64,000 bases of DNA from Xanthostigma xanthostigma (taxonomy: Eukaryota; Arthropoda; Insecta; Raphidioptera; Raphidiidae), in NCBI GenBank assembly GCA_963575645.1, contig OY754465.1, positions 58,737,901 to 58,801,900 of the forward strand, read 5' to 3'. The position numbers were made by a program, and so were the translations under genes. Positions 1 to 13,980 of this stretch are shown in pieces. The notes under the pieces were generated by a model, which searched no databases, was not told where the DNA came from, and saw nothing but the letters and a program-made list of their open reading frames with translations. How positions within the stretch are numbered: the first letter of the stretch is position 1; each line of letters opens with the position of its first letter.

Positions 1-2015
1 CGTACTCAAAATGTTGTACAGTATCTCATTTCTGCAGAAATATTATGAATTAAATAAAAAATATTGATAGTTTTAGCAGATAGAGGATTTTAAAATTTTT
101 AAATTACATGTCGTTCCCTACTTTTATCAGTTTGAATCTTTCTTTTTTGAAGGAGTAATCAACAACCTATCTAAAAGTAGTATTTGTTACAGGGCCCTTT
201 GATACCTGCAGCATTTACCAACGGTTACCATTGAGGAGATTCTACGTAGATTAGTTAAGGTAAGCGCCATTTTATATGACGTATTAATGTGACGTTAAGG
301 TTCCGCCATCTTATTTCTAACCTAACATCAAATATATATCAATGATGGCCTAGGTGCGGAACATGGCGGCTGAAAATGGACTGCTCGGGGGCAACAACAA
401 TAAATGAAATACATATTATGCAAAAAAAAAACATCATTGATTTCGTTGAAAAAAAAAATTGTCTTTCCATTTTCACGGACATCCCAACACAAAATAAATT
501 AATAATAAATAAAAATAAATAATAAACTGTTTATGTGTGTGGGTGTGTTAATATTATTATTAATATTTATAATATTATATGTGTAATAATCAATTCAATT
601 TTAATTAATATTAATAAATAATTACTTCGTTCATTGTGGATAGTCCGTGATACAATAAGAAAAAAAATATTTGCTGCATAAAATGTTATTATAGTTTGAT
701 TGAAAATATAATATAATATATATATACATATAAGCTTTAAATCCGTTTAAACAAATTATTTAATTAATAAATTCGACCCGGGTTGGCCATTGATTTATAA
801 TATTTGTATTATTTATACCTTTAACTACAGAAGATATAAACAAATGGAAATATTAAAAAACGCTGCGGTGATTCTGAAAAGCTATATACATCATCACGTA
901 CCCAGAGCCTACTATTATAATTATTATTATTAATAAAAAAAAAAACAAAAAACATACGATGAGGTTTCACTATCCTCACGTCACTTGTGTATCTAAATTA
1001 TATATGTATATTATTATTATTATATAAAACTACTCTAGTAATAATAAACACATAATGTTTACATTATTGATTAATATACAGTACTATATTATAATATAAG
1101 TTTATTAATTAATATAATAATATTATTATTAATATAATTAAGGACATCCGTATTTGTTACATACGTTTTTATTCATACTATATGTTTTATTCGTGTAGCA
1201 ACTATACCGATGTTACCCTTAACCCTTGTTGTTGTAAAGTGTTCAGTAATCTGGTGATTTCCTGTATATTTGAGTTCAGTGTTTCACTGTTCGAAGTGCG
1301 AAGCCGCCAATAGATTCGAAGAGATTAATTAAACCGTTAGATAATTATTATGATGTAGCACCGTCGCTGCAGAACAGTTTTTGATCGACAGACGTAGAAG
1401 TTAAATATCCTGAACTGAGAGAAGCGCGACTCTGCAGATCGAGACCACTGCACTTGATTTATGAGACGAGTAAACTCTCTCTATCATTTATACAACGATC
1501 CGTGATTTTTTCCAGCTTTTTTACTCTCTCCTTGGGAATCACCATGCCGAAATCCCACTTCTGATCTATATGCCTCTTGGAAACGGGCTGGGAGTGATGA
1601 AAAATATACGATATTTAAGCAAATGCTGAATAAAAATTATAGCACTGAAATATTTAAAATAAAATAGCATTTTAAAGTAATAGATCAGATATGAAAAAAC
1701 TGTAGCTATTTCCTCACCAATCAATTTTCTCAGTCGTATATCTTTCATTTACACTGTGTTAGATATTCATTTTCTCAAACATATCTTAATAACTCAATTT
1801 TTACCTAGTTTCTGGTATTGGAGTGTCTCAAATATTGAGCCGTCGCTAGCAATAAAAATGTATAACGCAGACATGATTTATAAATTTTGTTTTGTAGAAA
1901 ATGTTATAACATTTAAACGTGAACAACTTTTAAATTATAAATATTGCAGGTGTCTTCTTTGTTGGGAAATTGTGAGCATAAAAATTTAGGCAAGAATCGA
2001 ATGATGAAAATGTGT
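1..2015. other. AT-rich non-coding stretch
   Basis: No gene recognised on either strand. The segment 480-1140 is very AT-rich with short ATT/TTA and TA runs. Small open frames near 1566-1989 have no recognisable motif and the base composition of the surrounding spacer. Confidence 0.7.
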
Positions 2016-2023
2016 AGTTTTGC

Positions 2024-2224
2024 CATTGGCGTAGCAATATTAATTGTTCACGTACAAATAACAAGATAAATCTACAATAGTCTACGTTTCTTTGTCGTGA
2101 AATTTCCCCATAAAATCGCGTTGATCGATTTGGCTTCTATGAACAGTTATAAGTAGCAGCTGGTAATAGTAGGTAGAGTAAAAAATTTGGCCCCCCCTAG
2201 TATAAAATCGTTGCTACGCCTATC
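2024..2224. mobile_element. short hAT-like non-autonomous element
   Basis: The ends are inverted: GGCGTAGCAA near the left end and TTGCTACGCC near the right. They are flanked by a near 8-bp direct repeat, AGTTTTGC at 2016-2023 and GGTTTTGC at 2225-2232 (7 of 8 identical). An 8-bp target duplication is the habit of hAT transposons. There is no coding capacity. The outermost 4-5 bases of the termini do not match well, so the family call is tentative. Confidence 0.5.
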
Positions 2225-2232
2225 GGTTTTGC

Positions 2233-3087
2233 GTGTCTGAAAAATCGCGGGCCTATTCGTGGCATATACCAGTTTTGAATAATAATGATTTATTTTTTAG
2301 TGAATTTTGTCGGTCAGTAAAAATAACCATCCCAGTATTTGGTTTTATGTTCAGTAATATATATAATGTGTAATTTTACAGGGTATTCTTAAAAATGGAC
2401 ACGATAATAATACATTACGCTCTTCAATAAACGATTGTATAAATTAATCAATGTACATTTTATTAAGGACCAATAATGGCGGTTTCACAACGAACGGTGA
2501 ATCATTGAATTTTTTGGAATGAGCTTGGCGTTATCCAAAGTTAACTGTAAACAAAAGAATAATTTTGGTGCGTTGCCACTAATTATGTAAAGATTTTTTT
2601 CTTATAAAAGTATATTTTTTTCAACTTTTCGTATATAAAATTATATAACGAATATTACTGAGGAACAATCTTTAAAAAGTTATTAAAATATTTATATTTA
2701 ATCCTCGGTAATATCATTATTATTATTGTAATTTTGTTGTTTTTTTATTACAAATGGTTTACGTTTTATTAATAATTTAGATTTTAATTTTAATATTTTT
2801 AATTTAGAAACTGTCAAAAATAGTTGCGTGCCCTACAAAACATTGCGTATGTTAATTTTATTTTTTTTCGTTTATTAATATTATTTTATATATATTATTT
2901 GTTTACATCGTGTTCACTCTTATTGATTGAGAATATTGATAGGAAATCAGAAATATAATAAAATTGCAAGTGAACGAATGTTTGATCAGTATAATTGTCT
3001 TGGCTGTCAGTGTCCCGTTCAGAATAATTTTCGTTTTGAATTTTGTGTTCGCTTATACAGAATATTATTAATCCTCAAATGTTTATA
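2233..3087. other. AT-rich non-coding stretch
   Basis: Nothing recognised. An ACAGGGTATTC string near 2379 resembles a mariner terminus, but no partner end of the same kind lies close by. Confidence 0.5.
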
Positions 3088-3272
3088 CAGGATGTAACGA
3101 AAATAATACAGCGGATTAGTCAATAATCTTGAAATGCTAAGATGTAATAATAACATTGGTAAAAATAGTAATTCATAAAAATTTATTCTATTCAATACAA
3201 CGATCTATAATAACTACCGTTTTAAGTGTTCTTTTTTTCTCACGAAAACTTATTTTTTTCAATTACACCCTG
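3088..3272. mobile_element. mariner-like MITE, 185 bp
   Basis: The left end CAGGATGTAACG and the right end, read inverted as CAGGGTGTAATTG, form an imperfect terminal inverted repeat. Each is bounded by TA, as expected for Tc1/mariner insertion. The interior is AT-rich and non-coding. I infer that this is a deletion derivative mobilised by a mariner-type transposase supplied elsewhere. Confidence 0.6.
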
Positions 3273-3341
3273 TATATTAGGTTACTTGTTTAGGAAAAAA
3301 CACTTTTAGTAAATATTAAATACGGAGCGATTTCGTAGCCC

Positions 3342-3617
3342 CATGGGTGTACTCAGCTTTTGGTCCACGGCGGGGGGACAAATCATAAATTTCTTAAGCC
3401 GGGACCCCCGCGCTTATTTTTCCCTACACACTTCGCCCGCGGGAGATTCTGTTCTATAGGTAGTCAAATAAATAAACAAATATTAAATATGCATTTATTA
3501 AATTTAAATTAGACATCTGTTTTAAAAGTAATTTTCGAGGATCTTCAGCAAAAAGGTTTTTGATGTCTCCCAAAATCCAGGAGGGGGCAGCTCTGTCCTT
3601 TCCTGGGTATGCCCATG
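3342..3617. mobile_element. hAT-like MITE with clean 8-bp target duplication
   Basis: The terminal inverted repeat is CATGGGTGTACTCAG on the left and CATGGGCATACCCAG inverted on the right (12 of 15 identical). The perfect 8-bp direct repeat CGTAGCCC lies immediately outside both ends (3334-3341 and 3618-3625). The 276-bp body is locally GC-richer and encodes nothing. TIR plus 8-bp duplication is characteristic of the hAT superfamily, and the clean duplication suggests a fairly recent insertion. Confidence 0.75.
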
Positions 3618-3625
3618 CGTAGCCC

Positions 3626-4748
3626 CGATTTCAAAGTCATTTTCCCATACTGAAAGTATTCATGACATAACAGTTAATTAAATTTTACAATGATTTAGTA
3701 ACTCGACATTTTGTTTTTAATTTTTTGACGGTTGTTTTCTTAACACTGATTAATAATTTCGTAAAAAATAAAATTAACATACCTTAAGAATGTTATTGTT
3801 TTGTGAATTTTTGCGTAACATTTTTATTTATTTGATACTTTCTCTACTCGTAGCTTCTAGTGTCAACAGCTTATGTCATATTATTAATACTAATAATAGA
3901 AATTTCACCTACGATATAATACAATTATTAATTATTATCTCTTATCTCATGTTTAGATTATAGATATTAAATTAAAAAAATGACATGAAAATGATGATGA
4001 TAAGGAATCAACTTTAATTATAAAATAATTATATATCTAATTAATGTTTCCTGTTACTAATACGTGATTAATTCTATTCTGTAATTATTATAATTAAAAA
4101 TTTTATAAAAAAAAAATAATAAACAAACGGTATTCGGTACGGTGTCGGGCGGGAAAGACGAAACATTTTCCGAGAAGTCGTAATAATAATGACTCGAAAA
4201 AAATAAATCCAATTGCAGTGAAATCTTAATTGTTTTAAAAAACGCAAGAAAAGTTGGCCGTTTTTTTTTTTCAAAAAATTGTGAAAACAACGACAATTCA
4301 GATAGCGGCAACATTTTTTTTTTGCGTATTTTACGATAAATGCGGGGTTTCGATGTATTTTAATCGTTAATCTGAAATTTAAATCATACGTTTGAAATTG
4401 GGTATATTTTACAATCAATAAAAAAGCCTTTTAAAGCGATCGGTTACTATGAATGAGAGCTTGTCGTAAATGTTTAAAGCCTAATTTTTGAATACTAAAT
4501 TATTTTAGCGGCATTAAAACAAATTTAGTTTTTAAAAACGCAATTAACAAAACAAACTGTAGAGAATATCACTTCGGCGTAATTTTATTCATGACATATT
4601 TCCGAATGTCTGGTTTGCGGCAATATTATCCAAAAAGCAAAGCGTTATATTAACTCAAAACTATATTACTACAGGATGTGTATAAATCGTTTTTTGTATA
4701 CTTTTATAGAATACAAATTGAAAAAATGGTGATATCAACATGTGTAGA
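3626..4748. other. AT-rich non-coding stretch
   Basis: Two overlapping minus-strand open frames near 4057-4418 are compositionally driven (F, Y, I and K rich) and resemble no protein I know. Nothing else is seen. Confidence 0.6.
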
Positions 4749-4899
4749 GTAAGCCTTATTATAATAATTCACATTAAAAATTCCGACACCTACGCCATAT
4801 ATACCCGTTCATCCACCACATATTATGTACAATGTGGTGGAAGAGCGGGCACATATGGTGTAGGTGTCGGAATTTTTAATGTGAATTCTCCAGGCTTAC
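4749..4899. mobile_element. snapback inverted repeat (hairpin MITE)
   Basis: The left arm, from GTAAGCC through TTCACATTAAAAATTCCGAC to the CCACCACAT centre, is mirrored by the right arm ending GGCTTAC. The whole 151 bp is almost one hairpin with a very short loop around 4830. Mismatches are few and clustered. There is no open frame. It is either a foldback MITE or, if transcribed, a long-hairpin RNA. Confidence 0.75.
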
Positions 4900-7171
4900 T
4901 GAAAGCATTATAAATAATAATTCGGTTTAAATAAAATGTTTTCTAAATTCGCAATTACGAAGATACATAAATAAACCGCTTCTAAAAATTTCATAAGTCA
5001 GAAAAAATTAATCGACAAAAGTTATTTTATTTTTTTATTCGTATTCGCAAAAGATAAGCTTGACATGTTTGACTCGCGACTTTCGGTAAAAAAAGTGCTC
5101 GTTTTTTATTTCAACAATTTCAACGTCACTTCTCAAAAATAATCGTGACTTTTTATCTTTTTAATATAAAGTCTTGAAACCGCCTACGCAAACCTTGTTC
5201 ACCATTAAACGGTGTCCGTATTGTACTATTTTTTCACTGAGATACATGGTATGTTATAATTCTTGTATATTTTTCAATATTATTGTTTATATTTTGTTGT
5301 TATTTATACATATAAAATAGGTTGGTCTTGTTAAACAAATGAGAACTTATAACCAATTGCGATTGTTGAAAGCAATTGTTTGACTGAGGGAAATTGAAAG
5401 CAAAATCGCATCAGTTATTGAAATATAAAAAAAAAAATATTTCTTCAGTACAAAGTATTTAAATTAAAACAAAACTCTAGACGAGTGTTCTTTTGAATCA
5501 GAATGTGTAGATAGGAAAAAAGAGGAATAATCAAATTTTAAATCGGGAACGTTTGTTACCCCAATTAGTTGATGATGGGATGCATTCACATAAAATGGTA
5601 AATTGTTTCAATAAATAATTTACTTTTTCCTGTGAATTGTATCTAACATTCTGTATTTTTAGTTTTGTTTGTGTTTCTCATTACGATTTTTATTTTTTTA
5701 TTTTGTATTTCTATTGATATATATTATTTAATGTTTAATTGTTCCCGTGGGATAACGGAATGTTTTATAAAAATAATAGGCAATTAGATGTCAACGTACT
5801 AGGCGTATAAAAAAATGAAATATTTATGCTTGAATTAGTGTTTTCGATACATTTAAAGGAAATTAGTTTCACCATTTTAATTCAAAATTGATTTAAAAAT
5901 TTGTACTTATTAACATGTATAGAGAGAAAGAGAGTTATTTTATAATGTTTAGGTTTGGAAATTATTTTACTACGCGGTATTGAAAATATAAAATTATACG
6001 CGAAATAACTTTCATTTCAACTAAAATCACTGATTTCATTTATAAATATTTGAAATATTATAAGGCGAGATTTCGAATTATGAAATAAACGACAGAAAAA
6101 CGCGTGCAACTTAAAAAAAAAAAACGTTAGTACAGACTTTTTGTTTCGCGTAAAACAATTTAAAATGGCTGTAATAAAAACAAATGCGTATAGTTAGTTT
6201 TTGAACCATGAACTGACCAAAGGTATAATTTAGAATTATACATTGTCAATATTAATGTCAATATAATTACTTAAATTTTTTACTTTTAATTCGCAAAAAT
6301 TTTCGTTAATTTTCATGGTAAGAGTTGGTGGCTTGAAGTCGATTTGTCAAGAATCCCGCTACTTGCAACATTCACACGACAATGATACCAACCTAACACT
6401 TAGAACTAGAAACGAGTAATGAGTTTGACAGCAAGTCACCGCTGAACTATTATACAGCGTGTCAATTTGTATATTGTAGATTATAGACGCTCGACAACAG
6501 AACGTCTAGAAGCATATTAATGTGAAGTGGGCGGTATAGTTAATATTGGCAGCATTGCGATGTGAAGTTTCGAAGGGTTGGGATTCTCGACAAATAAGTT
6601 CGGCCTTGCGATACTAGTTACGGTGTATAAAGCATAATTTATCTACCAATCCAGAGCAATACATTTATATAGTATACATTAAACTAATATAAAAAAATAT
6701 ATTAATAAACACTATTGTATGTTTCTTTTATATATATTTTGATATTGTGACATTGTTAAATCGTGCTTACTATATTATAATATAGTTATATTATACGTCG
6801 TCGGGAGGAGTTATCATTGCATCTAAATAATAAACAGTAATTTATTACACAATTTACATCCAAAACATTACAGCGTAACCTTCGCCATTTTAAGAGACCT
6901 GTCTATCTTGTAAAATTCTCTTATTTTTGAACAAATTTCTATACAGCAACCATTTGGTCCCAAACCTAAAAATTTAATATATGCATTGCAAAAAATGAAA
7001 AGCGAATTACCTAAACCCTTTTGAAATACGTGAAACGCCAAAACATTTAATGTGTTATTCAGTGTAATATAGGCTACATTGCAAAAAGTAGCGAATTATC
7101 AAAACTATTTTGAAGACGAATATTTTTGTTATCTTTTTTAGTTGAAATATTCCGTGTATTGTTCAGTTGTT
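4900..7171. other. AT-rich non-coding stretch
   Basis: No gene, tRNA or clear repeat boundary was recognised. A slightly GC-richer patch at 6340-6620 has no open frame or terminal repeats that I can see. Confidence 0.6.
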
Positions 7172-7299
7172 TTCCGAGAACAGGTTGGTTAACTTGATTA
7201 TTATTTCAGCGCAAAGTTTCGTTACGTAGTTACTTCATCAACGAAACGTTGCGCTGAAATAAAAATCGACTTAAACCGTCTGTTCCTCTATCCTCGGAA
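7172..7299. repeat. inverted repeat with GAAACGTT/GAAACTTT cores
   Basis: The inner arms ATTTCAGCGCAAAGTTTCGTT and AACGAAACGTTGCGCTGAAAT are near-perfect inverted copies. Weaker pairing extends outward to TTCCGAG (7172) and CTCGGAA (about 7299). On the minus strand the loop side reads TTGATGA, then about 13 nt, then GAAAC. This resembles the hammerhead ribozyme core (CUGANGA...GAAA) carried by Penelope-like retroelements. The ribozyme reading is an inference; the inverted repeat is seen directly. Confidence 0.6.
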
Positions 7300-8586
7300 T
7301 CTTAAGAATCGAACAAAATGTATTAAAAATTCCGAGAATTATTTTGAACTCATTTTATGGACTATTTTAATTCGAAAATACAACACAAAAATATTAATTT
7401 TCAAAAGATTAAAAACATTTCACGGAGAATCGATTGTTAACTAAATAATAACAGCCCTTGTAACAGCTGAATCGTTTCAGTTTTGTCTGAAATGGCACGG
7501 AGTAATCAACGCTTTCAGAAAATATAAGATTATACGAAATACCTTGCAGATCTGTAATAGATTGTGTTCTCTCGTCGGTTTAGTGTGCGTTCTGCTTTAT
7601 AATGTATTACACTATAATAGCGTTAATGAACCATGATTGCAAAATAATAATGAAGGAAAATTTTTCACTTAGAAGATTATAGCCCGAATAAAAATGTATC
7701 GCACTTATTTAAAATTCGAATTTTCGTATTATTTTTTAGAAATAAATAGTAACTATTTTTTATAAACCAATAACGATTGACATATAATATTTATTTTATG
7801 GTTTAAGAGTTAAAAATAATAATTTGATTTTATTCAATATTCAAAAATTTTGTATTTTTTAAAATTCAAAAAATAATTTCTAAATATTATTTAATTACCC
7901 TGTTTTTCTTTTATATATTAATTAATATAACCAAAACTTTAAAAAGAGACAGTTATATAATCTAGACGGGCTTCTTAAATACTTAAGCGTAATACAAACA
8001 TTAAAAAAAAATCAGCGCAGTTTTTTTTATATTTTATTCTTAGTAAAATAACCATCCATCGAATTAAAATTAATGTATTTTTTTCCATATTTCTCTTGTC
8101 ACTGGAAAACAAATGCAAAACGAAGTCACTAATTGATTTTTTTATAATGTTTGTTGATGGTTTAAGTTAACGTCGACAGAAATTCCGGGAAAAGCTAAAT
8201 ACTTTTCTCAGTACTGAAAGATTTTGGAAGGTGCGTTAAAAAATTACACTACACACATAATATCAATGCACGATACAAAAAACAGCCATAGGTACCAACG
8301 ATTTTTCGAAATGTAAAATTCGACGTGACATTTCATTATTTTTTTCAGCAACATGAAAAACAAAGTTTGGTGAAGGTATATCGGCTCTTGACCACCCACC
8401 AGTGGTTAATGACACAATTTTATACATACAACAAACAATACTTTAATGTTATTTGTTCTAAGTCCATCTTATATAATCAGTCTGTATTTTCTTTTCATTT
8501 TGTTTTCGCACTACCCGGTAAAGTAACGTTACAAAAATAATATTTTAATTTTCTGTATTGTTCTCATCTGTCTGTAAATATAAAAA
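7300..8586. other. AT-rich non-coding stretch
   Basis: Nothing recognised. A 71-codon plus-strand open frame at 8325-8540 has no recognisable motif. Confidence 0.6.
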
Positions 8587-9152
8587 TTAGAACCTCGATA
8601 AGTTAAAGTCCAAGGGAAACTTTGAACCGTTTGAGTTACAGAATTTTTAACTTGCAAAGCGTTTAAGTTACGGAGTTTTTAAAGGTAAATATTTTTACTT
8701 AGGTTATGTGCTTCCAGTTGGAAAGGCTAGGTTAAATTTAAATGGAGATTGCATACATTCTTTATTTACGATCGCTTTAAACTTATCAGCGTATGTTAAA
8801 TTTTCGTTTCATTATTCTTAAATTTGTTTTCTATTTTAGAGAAAAGCTAGAAAGCTTTTGATTCAACTAATCAGGAATGATACAACGGCCTCGGTATCAT
8901 AAATATATAGAAAAGTACAGTTCAAACTGTAAAATAAAACCAAACATTCAAAACACAGTCAAGTCACTGACAAATACTTTAAGTTATGGAGGTTTCCAAA
9001 ATACTACTTTGAGTTACCGAGGGCCAATGATCAAATTATTTAAGTTAGAGAGGTTTTATATTTTAAAGTAAAGGATATTTTAGGCTCTGAGGGGAAAGGA
9101 ACACAAAATTTTATTAACTTATGGAGGTTTTGACTTTATCGAGGTTCTTCTG
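8587..9152. mobile_element. pogo/Tigger-like non-autonomous element, about 565 bp
   Basis: The left end carries TAGAACCTCGATAAGTTAAA and the right end, read inverted, gives AGAAGAACCTCGATAAAGTC. These match the pogo/Tigger type of terminus (CAGTAGAACCTC...), also seen cleanly at 63467. The interior contains several degenerate internal repeats of 'GAGTTACGGAGGTTTT', a habit of these MITEs. A TA follows the right end; the left boundary is eroded. The 64-codon open frame inside (8877-9071) is not transposase-like. Confidence 0.65.
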
Positions 9153-9154
9153 TA

Positions 9155-10385
9155 GTTGATCACAAGGAGGTGGTCGGGAACTTCTTTTGTTCGGTTTAAT
9201 TGTTACAGTTGAGTCGAATAAAAACTGCGCAGAAATGAAATTACACCAAAAATTAAAATTAAATTAATAAATGGTGAAGAGCTTTATGTTGATTTGACAT
9301 TTCGAAAAAGCGTTTTCAACTCTATATTGGATGCACATTAATTTATCGATCGTATTGTATCATACACGACGTTCATGTGATCGTAACGTAACGAGATTAA
9401 ATTAATAAGATTTGAGATATCGACATTTCGGATTTCTTGAATACAAATAACGGCAAGAATTATGCATAATTAATAAAACATTGCGGCAACAGATTTGAGT
9501 ACAAATATATAATTAAATTATAAATATCAAATTTGATTAATATTATACAAGTTTTATGCATAGTTTTTATCTATCGCTGAACTAAGTTAACAGAATTTTA
9601 AATTTTGTAAAGCAATAATTCAAGTCTTGGAATTAATTGAACAAACCTTAAAATATGTTTTATTTAATTAAAAATTCTGTTAATTTCTGTTCATTGATAT
9701 CGTCGCCATATAAAACGTCAATATTAAAAAATAAGTACAGAAAGCAATATTTTGAATTCTAATTACAAATTAAAATATTAATATTTAAAAAACCTTATAA
9801 CGTATATAATTCAGAATTCTAAAAATTACAGAAACAACCAAAATCGTTTAATAAACCATTAAATCGATCCTAATTAAATATAAATAATTAATATTTCTTG
9901 AATAAAGAAATAGAAGTAATAAATTGCAAATATGATAGCTGGATCCTCGACAGTAAACTTTAGAAATAAAATTCGGTCTTAGTGTGTGACGTAACGGCAT
10001 GCAAGAAAAACGCACGTTATAAGTTTGTAACCGACCTCTTGAATATTGTCCACTGTGTGTGAGAGAGAGAGATAGATTGTAGACGCTAAACAACTAAGGT
10101 CAAGTGCATTATACTGCAGGCAGAAACGAACCGTACGTCACGTCGCGAAAAACGAAATTGGTTCACCAACTTAAACATTTAAATCTAAATTTAGTTTTTT
10201 GAGATTTTAAATGTATAACTGATGATTAAATTTCATTAATTGTCTCATTTTTTCACGACTTGTTCAACACATTACGGTTTTACAGAAATATATAGCAAAG
10301 AACAAAAGCTTTAAATAAAAACACCAATATATTTTCAAAGCATTCTCAAAAATGCATTTTAAAGACCATACTTTTGAAGTGAAAC
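9155..10385. other. AT-rich non-coding stretch
   Basis: Nothing beyond a short GA-rich run near 10060. The minus-strand open frame at 9848-10093 is not recognisable. Confidence 0.6.
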
Positions 10386-10471
10386 TCTCTCGTTCACTCA
10401 CCAATATAATTTCAGAGCCCTCTCTCGCTCTCTCACCAATATACTTTCGGAGCCCTATCTCGTTCACCGAC
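10386..10471. repeat. 35-bp tandem repeat, about 2.5 units
   Basis: Units at 10386-10420 and 10421-10455 share TCTCTCG...CACCAATATA.TTTC.GAGCCC, and a partial third unit follows. They lie inside a 107-codon open frame that I regard as an artefact of the low-complexity sequence. Confidence 0.7.
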
Positions 10472-13400
10472 TCTAAAAACAGAGGAAACTCGTTTTCATT
10501 AATTCTTTACTGCCATCTGTTTGCGAGTTATGTATTAGTCTATACTAGTACCGCGGTTATACGCTCTTCACCTTACCCCCAGCACCGCTTCCGTCACACT
10601 TTTTCCATATCCGATCGGAATCACTCGAACCTAAAGCGCAAAAAGAAATTTCGCGTAAAAATTAAAGCATTTTGAGTTGGTTTAAAATATTGTTTTTATT
10701 GAGGTGAGGCGCTTTCCTGGAACCGGCTCTGTTTGAGGCTCGAGTGTTCGGCTATCGTAATTGCTAAACCGGACATGAATATTTCAACTAGTAAATAATA
10801 AATAGCGTAAAATATTATGGATTTGTTACAATTTCATGAACGTCCTTCGACATTCAGCTGAATTGTCCAGTTGGGCATGTCTTCCTATGGAGACATGCAG
10901 AATTTTTTTAAAATAAAATATGTTAATGATAATTACTAATTACTATTAATGAAAATTAATCAATATGGTATTTCGAATAATTAACATTTAACGTATGTTA
11001 CATTTTTTCTTTATATGGATTATCATTCAGATGAAATTATTTGAAAAATTCCTAATAGGTAAACATTTTTAATTTTGTTTTAAACAAATCGTATTATTAT
11101 TATACTTCATATAGAAATAGAAATATTTGTCTCATAGAATATAATAATTAACAAAAAATCTTTATCACTTTACGCATAGAAACAATACAGCGCTACTTAA
11201 ATTAATCTTATACTAGTAGCACGATCAAAAACATCGAACGTGCTCGTATATAATAAATAATATAGTATGGTTTGCATATAAATTTGGATATATTTTAAAT
11301 GAGTAGTTATCAATTTCAATTGTCTATTAATATTTTGAATATTCGCGCTAAAAAAACTAACTATGTTAAATATACACTTCATTTGTCAAAATCGATTTTC
11401 AAATTATTTGCTTCTCCGGCATACGTACATATTTGCATTTCTCTCACACTCATGTATCGTGAACATCGATGGATTTTCTCTGTTTACGTTCGTCTTCACC
11501 CCGCAACCACCTCGTCTTTTTAACTATTATCGCCTCAAATTACCCCTTTTAAAAAAATTCATCAAAAAAAAATAGTGATAACACATCTGCGGATAAAGGC
11601 TTCAATTTAAAAAAAAAATATTATGTCAATCGGTAGGTATTGCTGGCGGATTGGCTAGGTAAATAGGGCTTGTGTTTTAAATATATAGATATCAAGAAAT
11701 TTGATGTTCACATTACTGTTGTTATTGAGATGATTAAATTTGATGTTTTCATCCACATTTAAGCTTAGTTTGGTTGCGTTATACCAATAGTGTCGCATTG
11801 ATAGACATACACCATCAATGTCTGTCATCATGTCTTTGAGATGTGTGAAGGAGTATAATAGAATCAATCAATTAATCGGGAAATTAATAATTTGTCTTAT
11901 GTTGAGAGAACCCGAACTTCTGTCTGATAAGTGAAATAACATCGGTAATCCAGCTAGTTTCTTTACAACGGTTTTACATGGTTTATTTTTCAATGATTTT
12001 CATCTGAATGGTTTGTCCATATTTAGTAAAAATACACTGTTTCATTGTGTTTGATGTATAATGTTCAAAAAAAATATGGTTCATGTAAAAAAATGTGTGT
12101 TTCCCGTATTATTAAATAAAATAACTATTACGGTGGATATATCATAAAATATATTTGTTATATCAATATTAATTAAATGTAATAATTAAACAAAAAATAA
12201 TATACAAGAGAAAAAAATTGAGAAAAAAATATTTTAAGATAACGGCAAAAATATGATAATTTAAAATATTCAAATTGAAAAAAAAAACAAAACATATACT
12301 TTAACGCTTTTAAACATTAATTGTGTGCATGGCATTACTAATTAGAATCCGTGTAGCTAATTATAAACAAAAAAACTTAATTATTAAAATTTCATAATCA
12401 GATTCCAGTACCATTGTAGCAACTGTTTCTCTCTATCTTTTCTACAATACATATTTTCTCACACTTTTCAAATTAAGTTAGATATTGGCTGATATTCATC
12501 GCCGCGTTTTTAAATAGTTATCGTTTAAAAAAAATAAATTGTAAATTTATATAAACAAATGTCGTAAACAAATACAAATCCGAACTAAACGCAAAATTTT
12601 AACGTCGAATTTTAAAATTGATATTTTTATTTTTTTATTCTTATTGGCATTTATTTTCATTTTCTTTCTCATTTGGCTCTAAAATGCTTGGCCAACAATT
12701 TTCACTTCAAAATCAAATCTACGAAGACTAAACTATTCTACTAACAATAACCATAGTGACTATCAAGTGCTTAGCAAAATAAGCACCTCAGATATTAAAT
12801 GTCTAGAATCTACAATCTCCTCTCTCTTAATGAATGTTTATTTTCGTCAAACCCACCTTCGGCTAAGTATTAAAGGCTAACTAAATAAAATACTTGAATA
12901 TCATCTTTATGAATTTGGCTTTATATTTTTGCGTTTAGTTCAGATATTTATAAAAACTTGGTTTAAATAAAAATGTGACTCAGATTAATTAACGACGGAT
13001 TTATGATAAAAATTGTCGCGATTTGTTCAGATTTAATAATTAAATTTTCCAAATTAGAAAACATCTTCTGCATTAGAAGGTATTATAAAATATGAGACAA
13101 TCTACGGAGTCATATCTGTTATATTAAATTTAAGATATCTTATGATTTATAATATCAAGAATATTTTGAAAAGATTACAGAAATTAAAACAAAAATATTA
13201 ACACCAAATTCTTTTTAGAATGTGGAAAATAATTTTAAGTTTGAAGAACGGCAGTTGATTAATTTTATCTGTAAAAATCATTTCAGAAAACTGAAATTTC
13301 TAAAAAATACAATCATGAGGCTATATACACACACTTTTATGTGAAAAAAGTTTTTTTATTTTTTAAAATTGCACATTAACGTCAGTTCAAAAGTTACATT

Positions 13401-13807
13401 TTTTTGTGAAAAAAAAATAGATTTTTCTAAAATCTATTGCTATTATTTCAATAATTTTTTCATATAAATAAAAATAACAAAATCGCGATAATCTGGAATG
13501 GGCGTTTGGAACACTTTTGTTGCAAATCGTAAGAGAAATGATATGTTAAAATATGTAAAAAAGTCGTCAGTAAAAAAAATTATACTAACGCGGAATACAT
13601 CATTGAGTGGTTGGAATATGGGTCAAAATTCTAACTAACAAGCAGAAAAAGTACGATTCCGTATTATTGTTGTAAATAATTTTACTTTTCTAGATGAACA
13701 TCAGACATCGGACTCGAAAAAGTTTAATTTTTTCTTTTGAGTAGAATCTGTGTTTTTATATTTTTTTTTAATTTTAATCTTCTTCATTTGAATGACATAG
13801 AATTGAG
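10472..13807. other. non-coding stretch
   Basis: More than 3 kb without a recognisable gene or bounded repeat. Open frames at 11197-11867 are short, overlap on both strands and carry no known motif. A GC-richer patch near 10690-10760 has no partner end. Confidence 0.6.
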
Positions 13808-13980
13808 GTTATATCAAATAGTAGGCTTACATATATTTCTGTTTGATTCAGAATAGACTAACTCTGAAATCTACTCAAAACCGCTAGCTCGGTATAAAAA
13901 AAAACGCTTCTGCACTATTATTTACTGTAAAAAATAACATTCTGGCGGTTTTAAGGACTGAGTCTACTATTTGACGTAAC
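13808..13980. mobile_element. short TIR element (MITE), about 173 bp
   Basis: The left end GTTATATCAAATAGTAGGCT and the right end, inverted as GTTACGTCAAATAGTAGACT, match at 17 of 20 positions. AAAACCGC recurs inverted further in. No clean target duplication can be fixed and there is no coding capacity. The family is not assigned. Confidence 0.6.

Noticed and set aside
4074-4418. 114-codon minus-strand open frame
   Set aside because: Phe/Tyr/Lys/Ile-rich, expected from long T and A runs, with a second overlapping frame of similar length.
10352-10675. 107-codon plus-strand open frame
   Set aside because: Driven by a 35-bp tandem repeat rich in CTCTC; overlaps another frame on the minus strand; no motif.
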